The notes beneath the pieces are model-generated. The model had not been told where the DNA came from. It saw nothing but the letters and a program-made list of their open reading frames with translations, and searched no databases. The translations under genes and the position numbers were made by a program. Below are positions 4,346-10,601 of a DNA stretch of 10,601 nucleotides, piece after piece. The stretch comes from Rhodobiaceae bacterium (lineage in GTDB: Bacteria > Pseudomonadota > Alphaproteobacteria > Parvibaculales > Parvibaculaceae), in assembly GCA_002746275.1 (NCBI GenBank), contig NVWR01000006.1:250132-260732 (forward strand), given 5' to 3'. Each line of letters opens with the position of its first letter. Position 1 is the stretch's first letter.

Positions 4346-7114
4346 ATGGACGATCTGCTGAGTGAATTTCTGACTGAAACAAATGAGAGCCTTGACGTTG
4401 TCGACGTCGAGCTCGTCAAGTTTGAGCAAGAACCCAACAATGCCGACATTCTTGGGAACATTTTCCGACTGGTTCACACAGTTAAGGGAACTTGCGGGTT
4501 TCTCGGACTGCCTCGATTGGAAGCGTTGGCACATGCTGCCGAAACGCTGATGGGCAAATACCGTGACGGTATGGCGGTGACCACCGAGGGTGTCACAATC
4601 ATTCTGCATTCCATTGACCGGATTAAAGAAATTCTCGCTCAACTTGAGGCAACGGAATCTGAGCCTAAGGGTGTCGACAATGATTTGATTGATCAGCTTG
4701 TTGAAATTTCCCAGGCAGATGCACCCGCTGCGGAAGCTTCTTCTCAGGGAGATGCACCTCTGGAAGTAAGCACCCCCGGCCGCGAAGTGCGTCCGGGCGA
4801 GGTTTCGGAAGCAGAACTCGAAGCTGCCTTCCAGGCTGCCGCCGGGCCTGATGATGACGAGCCCGCTGAGCCTGTGGAAGCAGCGCCTGAAGAAGAGGTT
4901 GTTGCTGAGACACCGAAGGAAGAAGCACCAAAAGCGAGCGACGATGCACCAAAGAAAGAAGCATCGATTGCTACTCAGTCAATCCGCGTAAATGTTGATA
5001 CGCTGGAAAACCTGATGACCATGGTTTCTGAACTGGTGCTGACACGCAACCAGCTTCTTGAGATGGTGCGTCGCCTTGATGACAGTGAGTTCACGGTTCC
5101 TCTCCAACGTCTGTCTAGCGTAACTGCTGAATTGCAGGAAGCGGTGATGGAAACGCGGATGCAGCCGATCGGTAATGCTTGGCAGAAATTGCCTCGGATT
5201 ATCCGCGACCTCTCCAAAGATCTGAAGAAAAAGATCGACTTGCAAATGGTTGGTGCTGACACGGAGCTGGACAGACAGGTTCTTGATCTAATCAAAGATC
5301 CTCTAACACACATGGTGCGTAACTCTGCTGACCACGGGCTGGAAACGCCTGAGGAACGAGTTGCGGCAGGCAAGCCTGAGAAGGGTCGCGTGACACTTCG
5401 TGCCTTCCATGAAGGCGGTCACATCATTATCGAAATTGAAGATGATGGCCGTGGTCTCAATCTTGTGAAGATCAAAGAAAAAGTCATATCAAATGGTCTT
5501 GCGACGGAAGCTGAGGCTGAAAAACTGAGCGATCAGCAGATCGGCCGGTTTATCTTCCACGCAGGTCTGTCGACAGCGACGGAAGTGACCAGTGTGTCTG
5601 GTCGTGGTGTTGGCATGGATGTTGTGAAAACCAATATCGAACTGATCGGTGGTTCTGTTGACCTTCGTACCGCTGTTGGGAAGGGCTCGACGTTCACGAT
5701 CAAAATTCCACTTACGCTGGCGATTGTCTCGGCGTTGATCGTCGAATCTGCTGGTGAGCGGTTTGCTATTCCGCAGTTGGCTGTTGTTGAGCTCGTGAGA
5801 GCAACTGCAGGCAGCGAACATCGGATCGAACACATTAACAAGACGCCGGTCTTGCGCCTGCGCAACCACCTGTTGCCGCTGGTCTTTATGGATGATCTGC
5901 TGAAGCTTGACCGTGATCCAGTACCTGTCATGGTTGCCGAAGAGGATGATGCTTCAGGTTCAGATGAAACCGGGACAGAAGTTGAAGTGCCGACAGGCGA
6001 ATTGGTGCCTGCAAAACGGACTTCCGAGAACGAAGAAGCCTTTATTGTTGTCACTCATGTTGGTGATCAGCAGTTTGGCATCGTTGTCGATAGCGTCTTT
6101 GACACTGAAGAAATTGTGGTCAAACCTGCAGCCTCCATCCTTCGTGACATTACGATGTTCTCCGGTAATACAATTCTCGGTGATGGCAGTGTCATCATGA
6201 TCGTTGATCCAAACGGTATTGCTCAGACCATCGTCAGCGATTTGAACGATGGTAATGAGAAATCCGGAGACGAGGAAGAAGGCTCGAAAGTGGGAGACGG
6301 TGAAATGTCTCTTCTGGTCTTCAGAGCTGGTTCAACTGAACCGAAAGCTGTTCCGCTGTCCCTGGTCACCCGTCTGGAAGAATTTGATGTTGCTGACATT
6401 GAACGATCCAACGACCAGTGCCTCATCCAATACCGTGGCAAGCTGATGCCCATTATCAATATTTCGGATTCTTCGCCTACGAAAGAAGAAGGGCGCCAAC
6501 CTGTTCTGGTCTTTACGGAAGATGACCGCTCGATTGGCCTAGCGGTGGACGAAATTGTCGACATCGTCACGGACCGTCTGAACGTTGAGCTGAAGTCTGA
6601 AGTGGAAGGGATCATGGGATCCGCTATCGTCAAAGGCAAAGCCACTGAAGTGCTTGATGTGGGTCACTACTTGACACAGGTCTTTGCAGATTGGTTCCGC
6701 AAAGAGGGTCCTGTAGGTGTTGCCGCTGCCTTCGGGAAGAAAATCCTTCTTGTAGACGACAGCTCTTTCTTCCGTGCGATTGTGTCTCCATTGTTTGTCA
6801 TGGCGGGCTATGAGGTTACTGAAGTCCGCAATGCGGCTGAAGCGCTGGAATTGCGCGACAAAGGCGAAGCGTTTGATGTGATCGTCTCAGATATTGAGAT
6901 GCCGAACATGAACGGATTTGAATTCGCTACAGAAGTACGACGCTCGGGCGCTTGGGATGAAATACCAATGGTCGCCCTTTCTGCGCATGGCACAACAGAA
7001 GACCTGCAACGTGGTCGCGAAGCCGGCTTTGATGACTATGTTGCAAAATTCGACCGTGATGGCCTGGTGCAGGTCGTAAATGAAATTATCACGTGTAGAG
7101 GAGAGGCAGCATGA
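4346..7114 (+). CDS. cheA: Hybrid chemotaxis histidine kinase CheA with second CheW-like domain and C-terminal receiver
   Basis: A 922-residue kinase core of the che system. Domains in order: P1 Hpt (1-105) with phosphorylated His44 in HTVKGTCGFLGL; an acidic Ala/Glu/Pro-rich linker (about 107-207) where P2 would normally be; P3 dimer helices (211-310, from SIRVNVDTLENL); P4 ATPase with N-box Asn326 (NSADHGLE), EDDGRG (365-370) and SGRGVGMD (418-425); a P5 CheW-like domain (455-635) interrupted by an acidic insert (530-565); a second CheW-like domain (about 652-785); and a receiver (798-918) with Asp804/805, phospho-acceptor Asp849, Ser879 and Lys901 all intact. Without a recognisable P2, phosphate may pass to CheY/CheB directly from P1 or be drained by the fused receiver. 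Receiver-bearing CheA in an A-W-Y-B-R operon resembles Azospirillum Che1. The start at 4346 is fixed by AGGGG 6 bases upstream. The stop overlaps cheW as ATGA. Confidence 0.96.
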   Translation: MDDLLSEFLTETNESLDVVDVELVKFEQEPNNADILGNIFRLVHTVKGTCGFLGLPRLEALAHAAETLMGKYRDGMAVTTEGVTIILHSIDRIKEILAQLEATESEPKGVDNDLIDQLVEISQADAPAAEASSQGDAPLEVSTPGREVRPGEVSEAELEAAFQAAAGPDDDEPAEPVEAAPEEEVVAETPKEEAPKASDDAPKKEASIATQSIRVNVDTLENLMTMVSELVLTRNQLLEMVRRLDDSEFTVPLQRLSSVTAELQEAVMETRMQPIGNAWQKLPRIIRDLSKDLKKKIDLQMVGADTELDRQVLDLIKDPLTHMVRNSADHGLETPEERVAAGKPEKGRVTLRAFHEGGHIIIEIEDDGRGLNLVKIKEKVISNGLATEAEAEKLSDQQIGRFIFHAGLSTATEVTSVSGRGVGMDVVKTNIELIGGSVDLRTAVGKGSTFTIKIPLTLAIVSALIVESAGERFAIPQLAVVELVRATAGSEHRIEHINKTPVLRLRNHLLPLVFMDDLLKLDRDPVPVMVAEEDDASGSDETGTEVEVPTGELVPAKRTSENEEAFIVVTHVGDQQFGIVVDSVFDTEEIVVKPAASILRDITMFSGNTILGDGSVIMIVDPNGIAQTIVSDLNDGNEKSGDEEEGSKVGDGEMSLLVFRAGSTEPKAVPLSLVTRLEEFDVADIERSNDQCLIQYRGKLMPIINISDSSPTKEEGRQPVLVFTEDDRSIGLAVDEIVDIVTDRLNVELKSEVEGIMGSAIVKGKATEVLDVGHYLTQVFADWFRKEGPVGVAAAFGKKILLVDDSSFFRAIVSPLFVMAGYEVTEVRNAAEALELRDKGEAFDVIVSDIEMPNMNGFEFATEVRRSGAWDEIPMVALSAHGTTEDLQRGREAGFDDYVAKFDRDGLVQVVNEIITCRGEAA

Positions 7115-7608
7115 GCACGACTGAAAAAAAATCCAGCGAGTCCAGTGAGCCATCTGACAAAAATGGACCAACATCTGAATATATCTCTGTGATGATTGGT
7201 GAGCAGTTGTTTGGCATCTCTGTTCCAATGGTCCAGGACGTATTTATGCCTGAATCCGTAACGCCGGTGCCTCTGGCGCTCCCAGAGATTGCAGGTGTTT
7301 TGAATATGCGCGGTCGTATTGTCACGGCAATCGATATGCGCACGCGCCTCGGTTTGCCTAAAAGAACTGATGGCAAAAAGGGACTGGCGGTCGGTGTCGA
7401 ATATCGTGGTGAGTCTTATGGGCTTGTTATTGACGGTGTTGGCGAAGTGGTTCGCGTCTACGACGCAGATATGGAAAACAACCCCTCAAACCTTGACCCG
7501 CGCTGGCGAGAAATTTCTCTTGGTGTTCAATGGGTTGGTGACAGGTTGATGGTGATCATCGATGTCAACAGGGTTCTGGATTTCCAGAGTCAACCTGTCG
7601 CTGCTTAA
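7111..7608 (+). CDS. cheW: Chemotaxis coupling protein CheW
   Basis: A 165-residue adaptor that links chemoreceptors to CheA P5 in the membrane-bound array. A polar N-terminal tail of about 22 residues (Ser/Glu/Lys-rich) precedes a single CheW domain. Recognisable elements are GEQLFGISVPMVQDVF, the ligand-core stretch GVLNMRGRIVTAIDMRTRLGL (written here in two overlapping parts: GVLNMRGRIV and VTAIDMRTRLGL) and a late GVQWVGDRLMVIIDVNRVL. The asparagine and arginines of the LNMRGRI region match the receptor- and kinase-binding surface of CheW. The start overlaps the cheA stop (ATGA), with GAGG at 7099-7102 upstream. That tight coupling would keep CheA and CheW in fixed proportion. No chemoreceptor gene is in the window, so its receptor partner must be encoded elsewhere. 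The tail is somewhat longer than in E. coli CheW but ordinary for alphaproteobacteria. Confidence 0.94.
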   Translation: MSTTEKKSSESSEPSDKNGPTSEYISVMIGEQLFGISVPMVQDVFMPESVTPVPLALPEIAGVLNMRGRIVTAIDMRTRLGLPKRTDGKKGLAVGVEYRGESYGLVIDGVGEVVRVYDADMENNPSNLDPRWREISLGVQWVGDRLMVIIDVNRVLDFQSQPVAA

Positions 7609-7635
7609 ACCGAGTTTTTCGTGAAAGGGTAGATG

Positions 7636-8010
7636 ATGAAAACGTGTTTGGTAGTCGATGATAGTTCGGTAATCCGAAAGGTCGCGCGCCGCATACTGGA
7701 AGAGCTCAATTTTTCCATTGAGGAAGCGGCCGATGGTCAGCAAGCGCTTGATCAATGTCACGCCTCAATGCCGGATGCCATTCTTCTTGACTGGAATATG
7801 CCAGTTATGAACGGGCTTGATTTTCTTGCGGCTCTTCGTAAGTCAGAAGGTGGATCAGGTCCGGTTGTCGTTTTTTGTACTACCGAAAATGACATGAAAC
7901 ACATTACGGAGGCGATTACGGCGGGTGCTGATGAGTACATCATGAAGCCGTTCGATCGTGAAATTATCGAGTCCAAGTTCGTGCAAGCCGGACTGGTTCA
8001 GGCAGGTTAG
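7636..8010 (+). CDS. cheY: CheY-type single-domain response regulator
   Basis: A stand-alone receiver of 124 residues with every phosphorylation residue in place: Asp8/Asp9 (LVVDDSSVIRK), phospho-acceptor Asp52 (LLDWNMPVMNG), Thr82 in VVFCTTEND and Lys104 (MKPF). It should take phosphate from CheA and act on the flagellar motor or another output. The unusual FCTTEND and LDWNMPVMNG segments are typical of a widespread alphaproteobacterial CheY group. Two ATGs lie side by side at 7633 and 7636. The second was chosen because the AAAGGG at 7624-7629 is then 6 bases away rather than 3, and it gives the common MKTCLVVDDS start. It begins 27 bases after cheW and ends 7 bases before cheB, within one operon. 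No cheZ is nearby, so signal termination may rely on the CheA receiver or on another phosphatase. Confidence 0.94.
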   Translation: MKTCLVVDDSSVIRKVARRILEELNFSIEEAADGQQALDQCHASMPDAILLDWNMPVMNGLDFLAALRKSEGGSGPVVVFCTTENDMKHITEAITAGADEYIMKPFDREIIESKFVQAGLVQAG

Positions 8011-8017
8011 TAAATCA

Positions 8018-9172
8018 GTGTCAATCGCCCCAAATAGCTCCGTCCCCTCCAAGCAGGACGATCAAAAGATCAAAGTCATGATTGTCGATGATTCCATCGT
8101 CATTCGCGGGCTTATCGGTCGTTGGTTGCAAGCATTGCCGGACATGGAAATTGTTGCACGGTGTCGTAATGGACAGGATGCTGTCGATACGATTGCCCGT
8201 GTTAAGGCCGATGTTGTAGTGCTGGATATTGAGATGCCGATCATGGACGGTCTGACGGCACTCCCGAAAATCCTCGCGGCTGCGCCGGGCACGAAGGTTT
8301 TGATGGCGTCGACGCTTACGCGTCGTAATGCGGGTATTTCGATCAAGGCTTTGACTTTGGGGGCCGTGGATTATGTGCCCAAGCCAGAATCTACCCGGGA
8401 TGGTCATGCCTCGACCGAATTTCAAAACGAACTGATTGACAAGATCCGTGCGATTGGAACAAAGAAGCCCGCGAAAGCAGCTCCCAAGCGCATGTTTGCA
8501 GCGGAACGAACGTCTGCGTCAGAGGTTCGAGGAGGCTTGCTAGACAAGAAGAAACCCGAGCTGATCCTTCAGAAAGCTTCAACAGTGAAGCCGCAGATTT
8601 TGGCTGTTGGCAGTTCGACAGGTGGCCCAAAGGCTCTTTTCGACTTTTTTGGGGCCGTGACGTCTTCACTGGATGACGTTCCCATTGTTATTACCCAACA
8701 CATGCCGCCGACCTTCACAGCTATTTTGGCTGAGCATCTTGCCAACTCTACCCAACGTACGTGCGTCGAGGGCGCGGATGGGATGAAACTTGAGCCGGGA
8801 GTGATTTATGTCGCACCTGGCGGTAAGCACATGATTATGAAGAAGGTTGGTCTCAATACCGTCATCGTTCTTGATGATGGTGAGCCGGTCAATTTCTGTA
8901 AGCCTGCGGTTGACCCGATGCTTGACAGTCTCCTTCCCATTTATGGGGCGGCCATGCTGGTTTGCATTTTGACCGGCATGGGACATGACGGCCGGGACGG
9001 ATCGATCAAGGTTCAGGAAAAGGGCGGTACCGTTGTCGCCCAGGATGAAGACAGTAGTGTTGTTTGGGGCATGCCAGGCGCAGTTGCTCAGGCCGGCATT
9101 TGTCACAAAATCCTACCGCTATCTGACCTACCTGGTGAAGTGGCTAAACTCCTCAAGGGGGCACGTGTATGA
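8018..9172 (+). CDS. cheB: Chemotaxis protein-glutamate methylesterase/glutamine deamidase CheB
   Basis: A 384-residue CheB that removes methyl groups from (and deamidates) chemoreceptors for adaptation. The N-terminal receiver (18-140) has Asp24/25, phospho-acceptor Asp70 (VVLDIEMPIMDG) and Lys122. A Lys/Ala-rich linker (about 147-190) leads to the CheB catalytic domain with the Ser-His-Asp triad: Ser200 in VGSSTGGPKAL, His228 in ITQHMPPTFT and Asp324 in LTGMGHDGRDG. The frame is open from 7958, inside cheY. I chose the GTG at 8018, 7 bases after the cheY stop, because it leaves only a short tail before the first beta strand (KIKVMIVDDS). The ribosome site is weak (AGG, 8004-8006), so translation may depend on ribosomes finishing cheY. 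The stop overlaps the cheR start as ATGA. No C-terminal receptor-tethering tail is evident. Confidence 0.95.
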   Translation: MSIAPNSSVPSKQDDQKIKVMIVDDSIVIRGLIGRWLQALPDMEIVARCRNGQDAVDTIARVKADVVVLDIEMPIMDGLTALPKILAAAPGTKVLMASTLTRRNAGISIKALTLGAVDYVPKPESTRDGHASTEFQNELIDKIRAIGTKKPAKAAPKRMFAAERTSASEVRGGLLDKKKPELILQKASTVKPQILAVGSSTGGPKALFDFFGAVTSSLDDVPIVITQHMPPTFTAILAEHLANSTQRTCVEGADGMKLEPGVIYVAPGGKHMIMKKVGLNTVIVLDDGEPVNFCKPAVDPMLDSLLPIYGAAMLVCILTGMGHDGRDGSIKVQEKGGTVVAQDEDSSVVWGMPGAVAQAGICHKILPLSDLPGEVAKLLKGARV

Positions 9173-10005
9173 CTCCGGAAGAATTTTCTTATCTGGCCGA
9201 TTTTTTGAAAAAAGAATCTGGGCTGATTATCAATGAAAACAAGGTCTACCTTGTAGAGAGCAGACTTCTGCCGATTGCGCGAGATCTCGGTTTGGAAAAC
9301 CTGTCTGAACTCATTGCTAAAATGCGTGCGAACGGGCCTGCGTCGCTTCTGGATCAGATTACCGAAGCGATGACCACCAACGAGTCGTTCTTTTTTCGTG
9401 ATAAAACGCCTTTCACTATCCTGGAAGAAACCGTTCTCCCAGCTATGCTTCAGTCTCGCAGCGCAGCACGTCGTCTTCGGATCTGGTGTGCCGCTGCTTC
9501 GACAGGGCAGGAGCCCTATTCGATCGCAATGATCTTGAAAGAATGGGAAGCCAAATTTTCGGGTTGGAAGACCGATATTGTTGGGACGGATCTATCTGCC
9601 GATGTTTTGCGCCGCGCCAAGCTTGGGAAATATACTCAGTTTGAAGTGCAGCGTGGTCTGCCAATCCAGCTGATGGTCAAATACTTCAAGCAGGAAGGCA
9701 ATGATTGGGAAATTTCCTCTGATTTGCGCGCGATGGTGCAGTATCGCAAGTTCAACCTGTTGGACAGTTTCTCTGCGATGGGCAAGTTTGACGTCATTTT
9801 CTGCCGGAACGTATTGATCTATTTCGATCAGGAAACCAAAGCAGAGATTTTGGAGCGCATTGTTCAGGTGCTGTCTCCAGATGGATATCTTTTCCTGGGA
9901 GCAGCTGAAACGGTGATTGGAATTACAGATACCTTTAAGCCTGTCGCAGGACAGAGGGGACTTTATATTCCGGCCGCACAGCTAAAGAGGGCGGCAGTCG
10001 CCTGA
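9169..10005 (+). CDS. cheR: Chemotaxis protein-glutamate methyltransferase CheR
   Basis: A 278-residue enzyme that transfers methyl groups from S-adenosylmethionine to receptor glutamates, opposing CheB. The N-terminal helical domain includes EAMTTNESFFFRD (66-78), the conserved segment preceding the catalytic fold. The methyltransferase domain shows the SAM-binding loop WCAAASTGQEPYS (106-118), GTDLSADVL (139-147) and FDVIFCRNVLIYFD (207-220). The length is normal for CheR, with no added TPR or C-terminal tail. It overlaps cheB by ATGA, so the adaptation pair is translationally coupled. It is the last gene of the operon, followed 30 bases later by a strong terminator. Presence of both CheR and CheB implies methylated receptors somewhere in the genome, although none is encoded here. 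Confidence 0.95.
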   Translation: MTPEEFSYLADFLKKESGLIINENKVYLVESRLLPIARDLGLENLSELIAKMRANGPASLLDQITEAMTTNESFFFRDKTPFTILEETVLPAMLQSRSAARRLRIWCAAASTGQEPYSIAMILKEWEAKFSGWKTDIVGTDLSADVLRRAKLGKYTQFEVQRGLPIQLMVKYFKQEGNDWEISSDLRAMVQYRKFNLLDSFSAMGKFDVIFCRNVLIYFDQETKAEILERIVQVLSPDGYLFLGAAETVIGITDTFKPVAGQRGLYIPAAQLKRAAVA

Positions 10006-10035
10006 CGTCGCACCGTTTCGATGATTGCCATAGAG

Positions 10036-10068
10036 AACGCCGCTTCAGCATAGCTGGGCGGCGTTTTT
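10036..10068 (+). terminator. Intrinsic terminator of the che operon
   Basis: AACGCCGC (10036-10043) pairs perfectly with GCGGCGTT (10058-10065). An inner stem CAGC/GCTG (10046-10049 with 10053-10056) closes on an ATA loop. A T-run (10064-10068) follows at once. This is a classical rho-independent terminator for the + strand, 30 bases after the cheR stop. There is no T-run on the other strand, so it should not stop transcription from ctrA. Confidence 0.9.
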
Positions 10069-10124
10069 CTGTTCGGACGGAAGCGGGGGTGTGGGTGGGG
10101 CTCGATCCTTAGATATTCCTGCCC

Positions 10125-10167
10125 AAAAAAGTGAAAGGACGCGCTCCCCCCGAAGCAGCGTCCCTTC
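10125..10167 (-). terminator. Intrinsic terminator of ctrA
   Basis: Read on the minus strand, bases 10167-10154 pair with 10145-10133 as a 13-bp stem, with one bulged base (10157), one G-T wobble (10136/10164) and an 8-base G-rich loop. Six T follow on that strand (10130-10125). It lies 60 bases beyond the ctrA stop. Together with the cheR terminator it insulates the two convergent units. Confidence 0.75.
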
Positions 10168-10226
10168 GTCTCCCCCAGATAGCGCAGAGAGAGAATTTGA
10201 TGTCAGTCGCGTGAACCCTGGCCGAT

Positions 10227-10601
10227 TTAGGCGGAGGCTTTGGCGACTTCTGCAACCGGATCGCGGAGCACGTAGCCACGGCCCCATACGGTTTCGATGT
10301 AATGTTCGCCATCTGTTGAAGCCGCAAGTTTCTTGCGGAGCTTACAGATGAAAACGTCGATAATCTTGAGTTCTGGTTCGTCCATGCCACCGTAGAGATG
10401 ATTAAGGAACATCTCCTTGGTGAGGGTCGTGCCTTTCCGTAGGGAAAGCAGCTCAAGCATCTGGTATTCCTTACCCGTTAGGTGAACGCGCTGAGCATCC
10501 ACTTCGACGGTTTTGGTGTCCAGGTTGACAGTGAGCTTCCCAGTGGTGATGACCGACTGAGAATGACCTTTGGAACGACGGACAACTGCGTGAATTCGCG
10601 C
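10227..10601 (-). CDS. ctrA: Cell-cycle/motility response regulator CtrA, C-terminal half (5' end outside window)
   Basis: The frame is open to the right edge, so 124 C-terminal residues are visible out of the roughly 230 expected. They start in the last helix of the receiver ([17 protein letters not shown]) and continue through the complete OmpR-type winged helix domain. Matches to the very conserved CtrA DNA-binding domain include [55 protein letters not shown] and [13 protein letters not shown]. CtrA binds TTAA-N7-TTAA sites and controls replication, division and flagellar genes in Caulobacter, and mainly motility in many other alphaproteobacteria. It receives phosphate through CckA and ChpT; chpT lies about 6 kb away on the opposite strand. 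The phosphorylation Asp is outside the window. The C-terminus (AEVAKASA) ends in alanine, in keeping with ClpXP-regulated CtrA proteins that end in hydrophobic Ala-type tails; turnover by that route is inference. Confidence 0.95.
   Translation of the reverse strand, partial: ARIHAVVRRSKGHSQSVITTGKLTVNLDTKTVEVDAQRVHLTGKEYQMLELLSLRKGTTLTKEMFLNHLYGGMDEPELKIIDVFICKLRKKLAASTDGEHYIETVWGRGYVLRDPVAEVAKASA

Noticed and set aside
5533..6054. Long minus-strand open frame opposite cheA
   Set aside because: Its Ser/Thr/Arg-rich composition is typical of a frame complementary to real coding sequence. It has no domain and no independent start signal.
7958..8017. GTG-initiated extension of cheB into cheY
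   Set aside because: The added residues are out-of-frame cheY sequence with no receiver similarity. The GTG at 8018 lies just after the cheY stop.
10091..10351. Plus-strand open frame covering the ctrA 3' end
   Set aside because: It spans the ctrA terminator and the antisense of its conserved DNA-binding domain. It has no recognisable protein features.

Overview
The window looks like a chromosomal segment of a free-living alphaproteobacterium. The clearest marker is the last gene, whose visible half is a near-textbook CtrA DNA-binding domain. A ChpT-type phosphotransferase and an FNR-type regulator with a CxxCx7C cysteine cluster support this. Base composition is moderate and even across all genes, and I see no mobile elements, tRNA/rRNA genes or CRISPR repeats. 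Genus cannot be assigned from the sequence alone.

Region 1 (1-1457, + strand) is the 3' end of a YdbH-YnbE-YdbL module: the C-terminus of a large envelope protein, a small lipoprotein and a small exported DUF1318 protein, tightly packed with overlapping or adjacent ends. In enterobacteria this trio acts in intermembrane (outer-membrane-directed) phospholipid transport. A 213-base gap follows, with an 8-bp inverted repeat ahead of region 2. Region 2 (1671-2414, + strand) is an FNR-type oxygen-responsive regulator. It converges on region 3 (2449-3264, - strand), a CysQ-type 3'(2'),5'-bisphosphate nucleotidase of the inositol monophosphatase superfamily.

Region 4 (3457-10005, + strand) is chpT followed by cheA-cheW-cheY-cheB-cheR. 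ChpT is the histidine phosphotransferase that carries phosphate from CckA to CtrA. CheA is a hybrid kinase with a histidine phosphotransfer domain, two CheW-like domains and a C-terminal receiver, and it has no obvious P2 domain. cheA/cheW and cheB/cheR overlap by ATGA, and the other che gaps are short, so cheAWYBR looks like one transcription unit. It ends at a strong intrinsic terminator. No chemoreceptor, cheD or cheZ is present. A CtrA-like site (TTCA-N7-TTAAC) lies in the leader of cheA.

Region 5 (10227 to the right edge, - strand) is ctrA, cut off at its 5' end by the window, with its own terminator facing that of cheR. The notable point is physical linkage: the phosphotransferase that feeds CtrA, a complete chemotaxis-type signalling core and CtrA itself lie within about 7 kb, with a candidate CtrA site in front of the kinase. 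This suggests coupling of the che pathway to the CckA-ChpT-CtrA pathway, at least transcriptionally.
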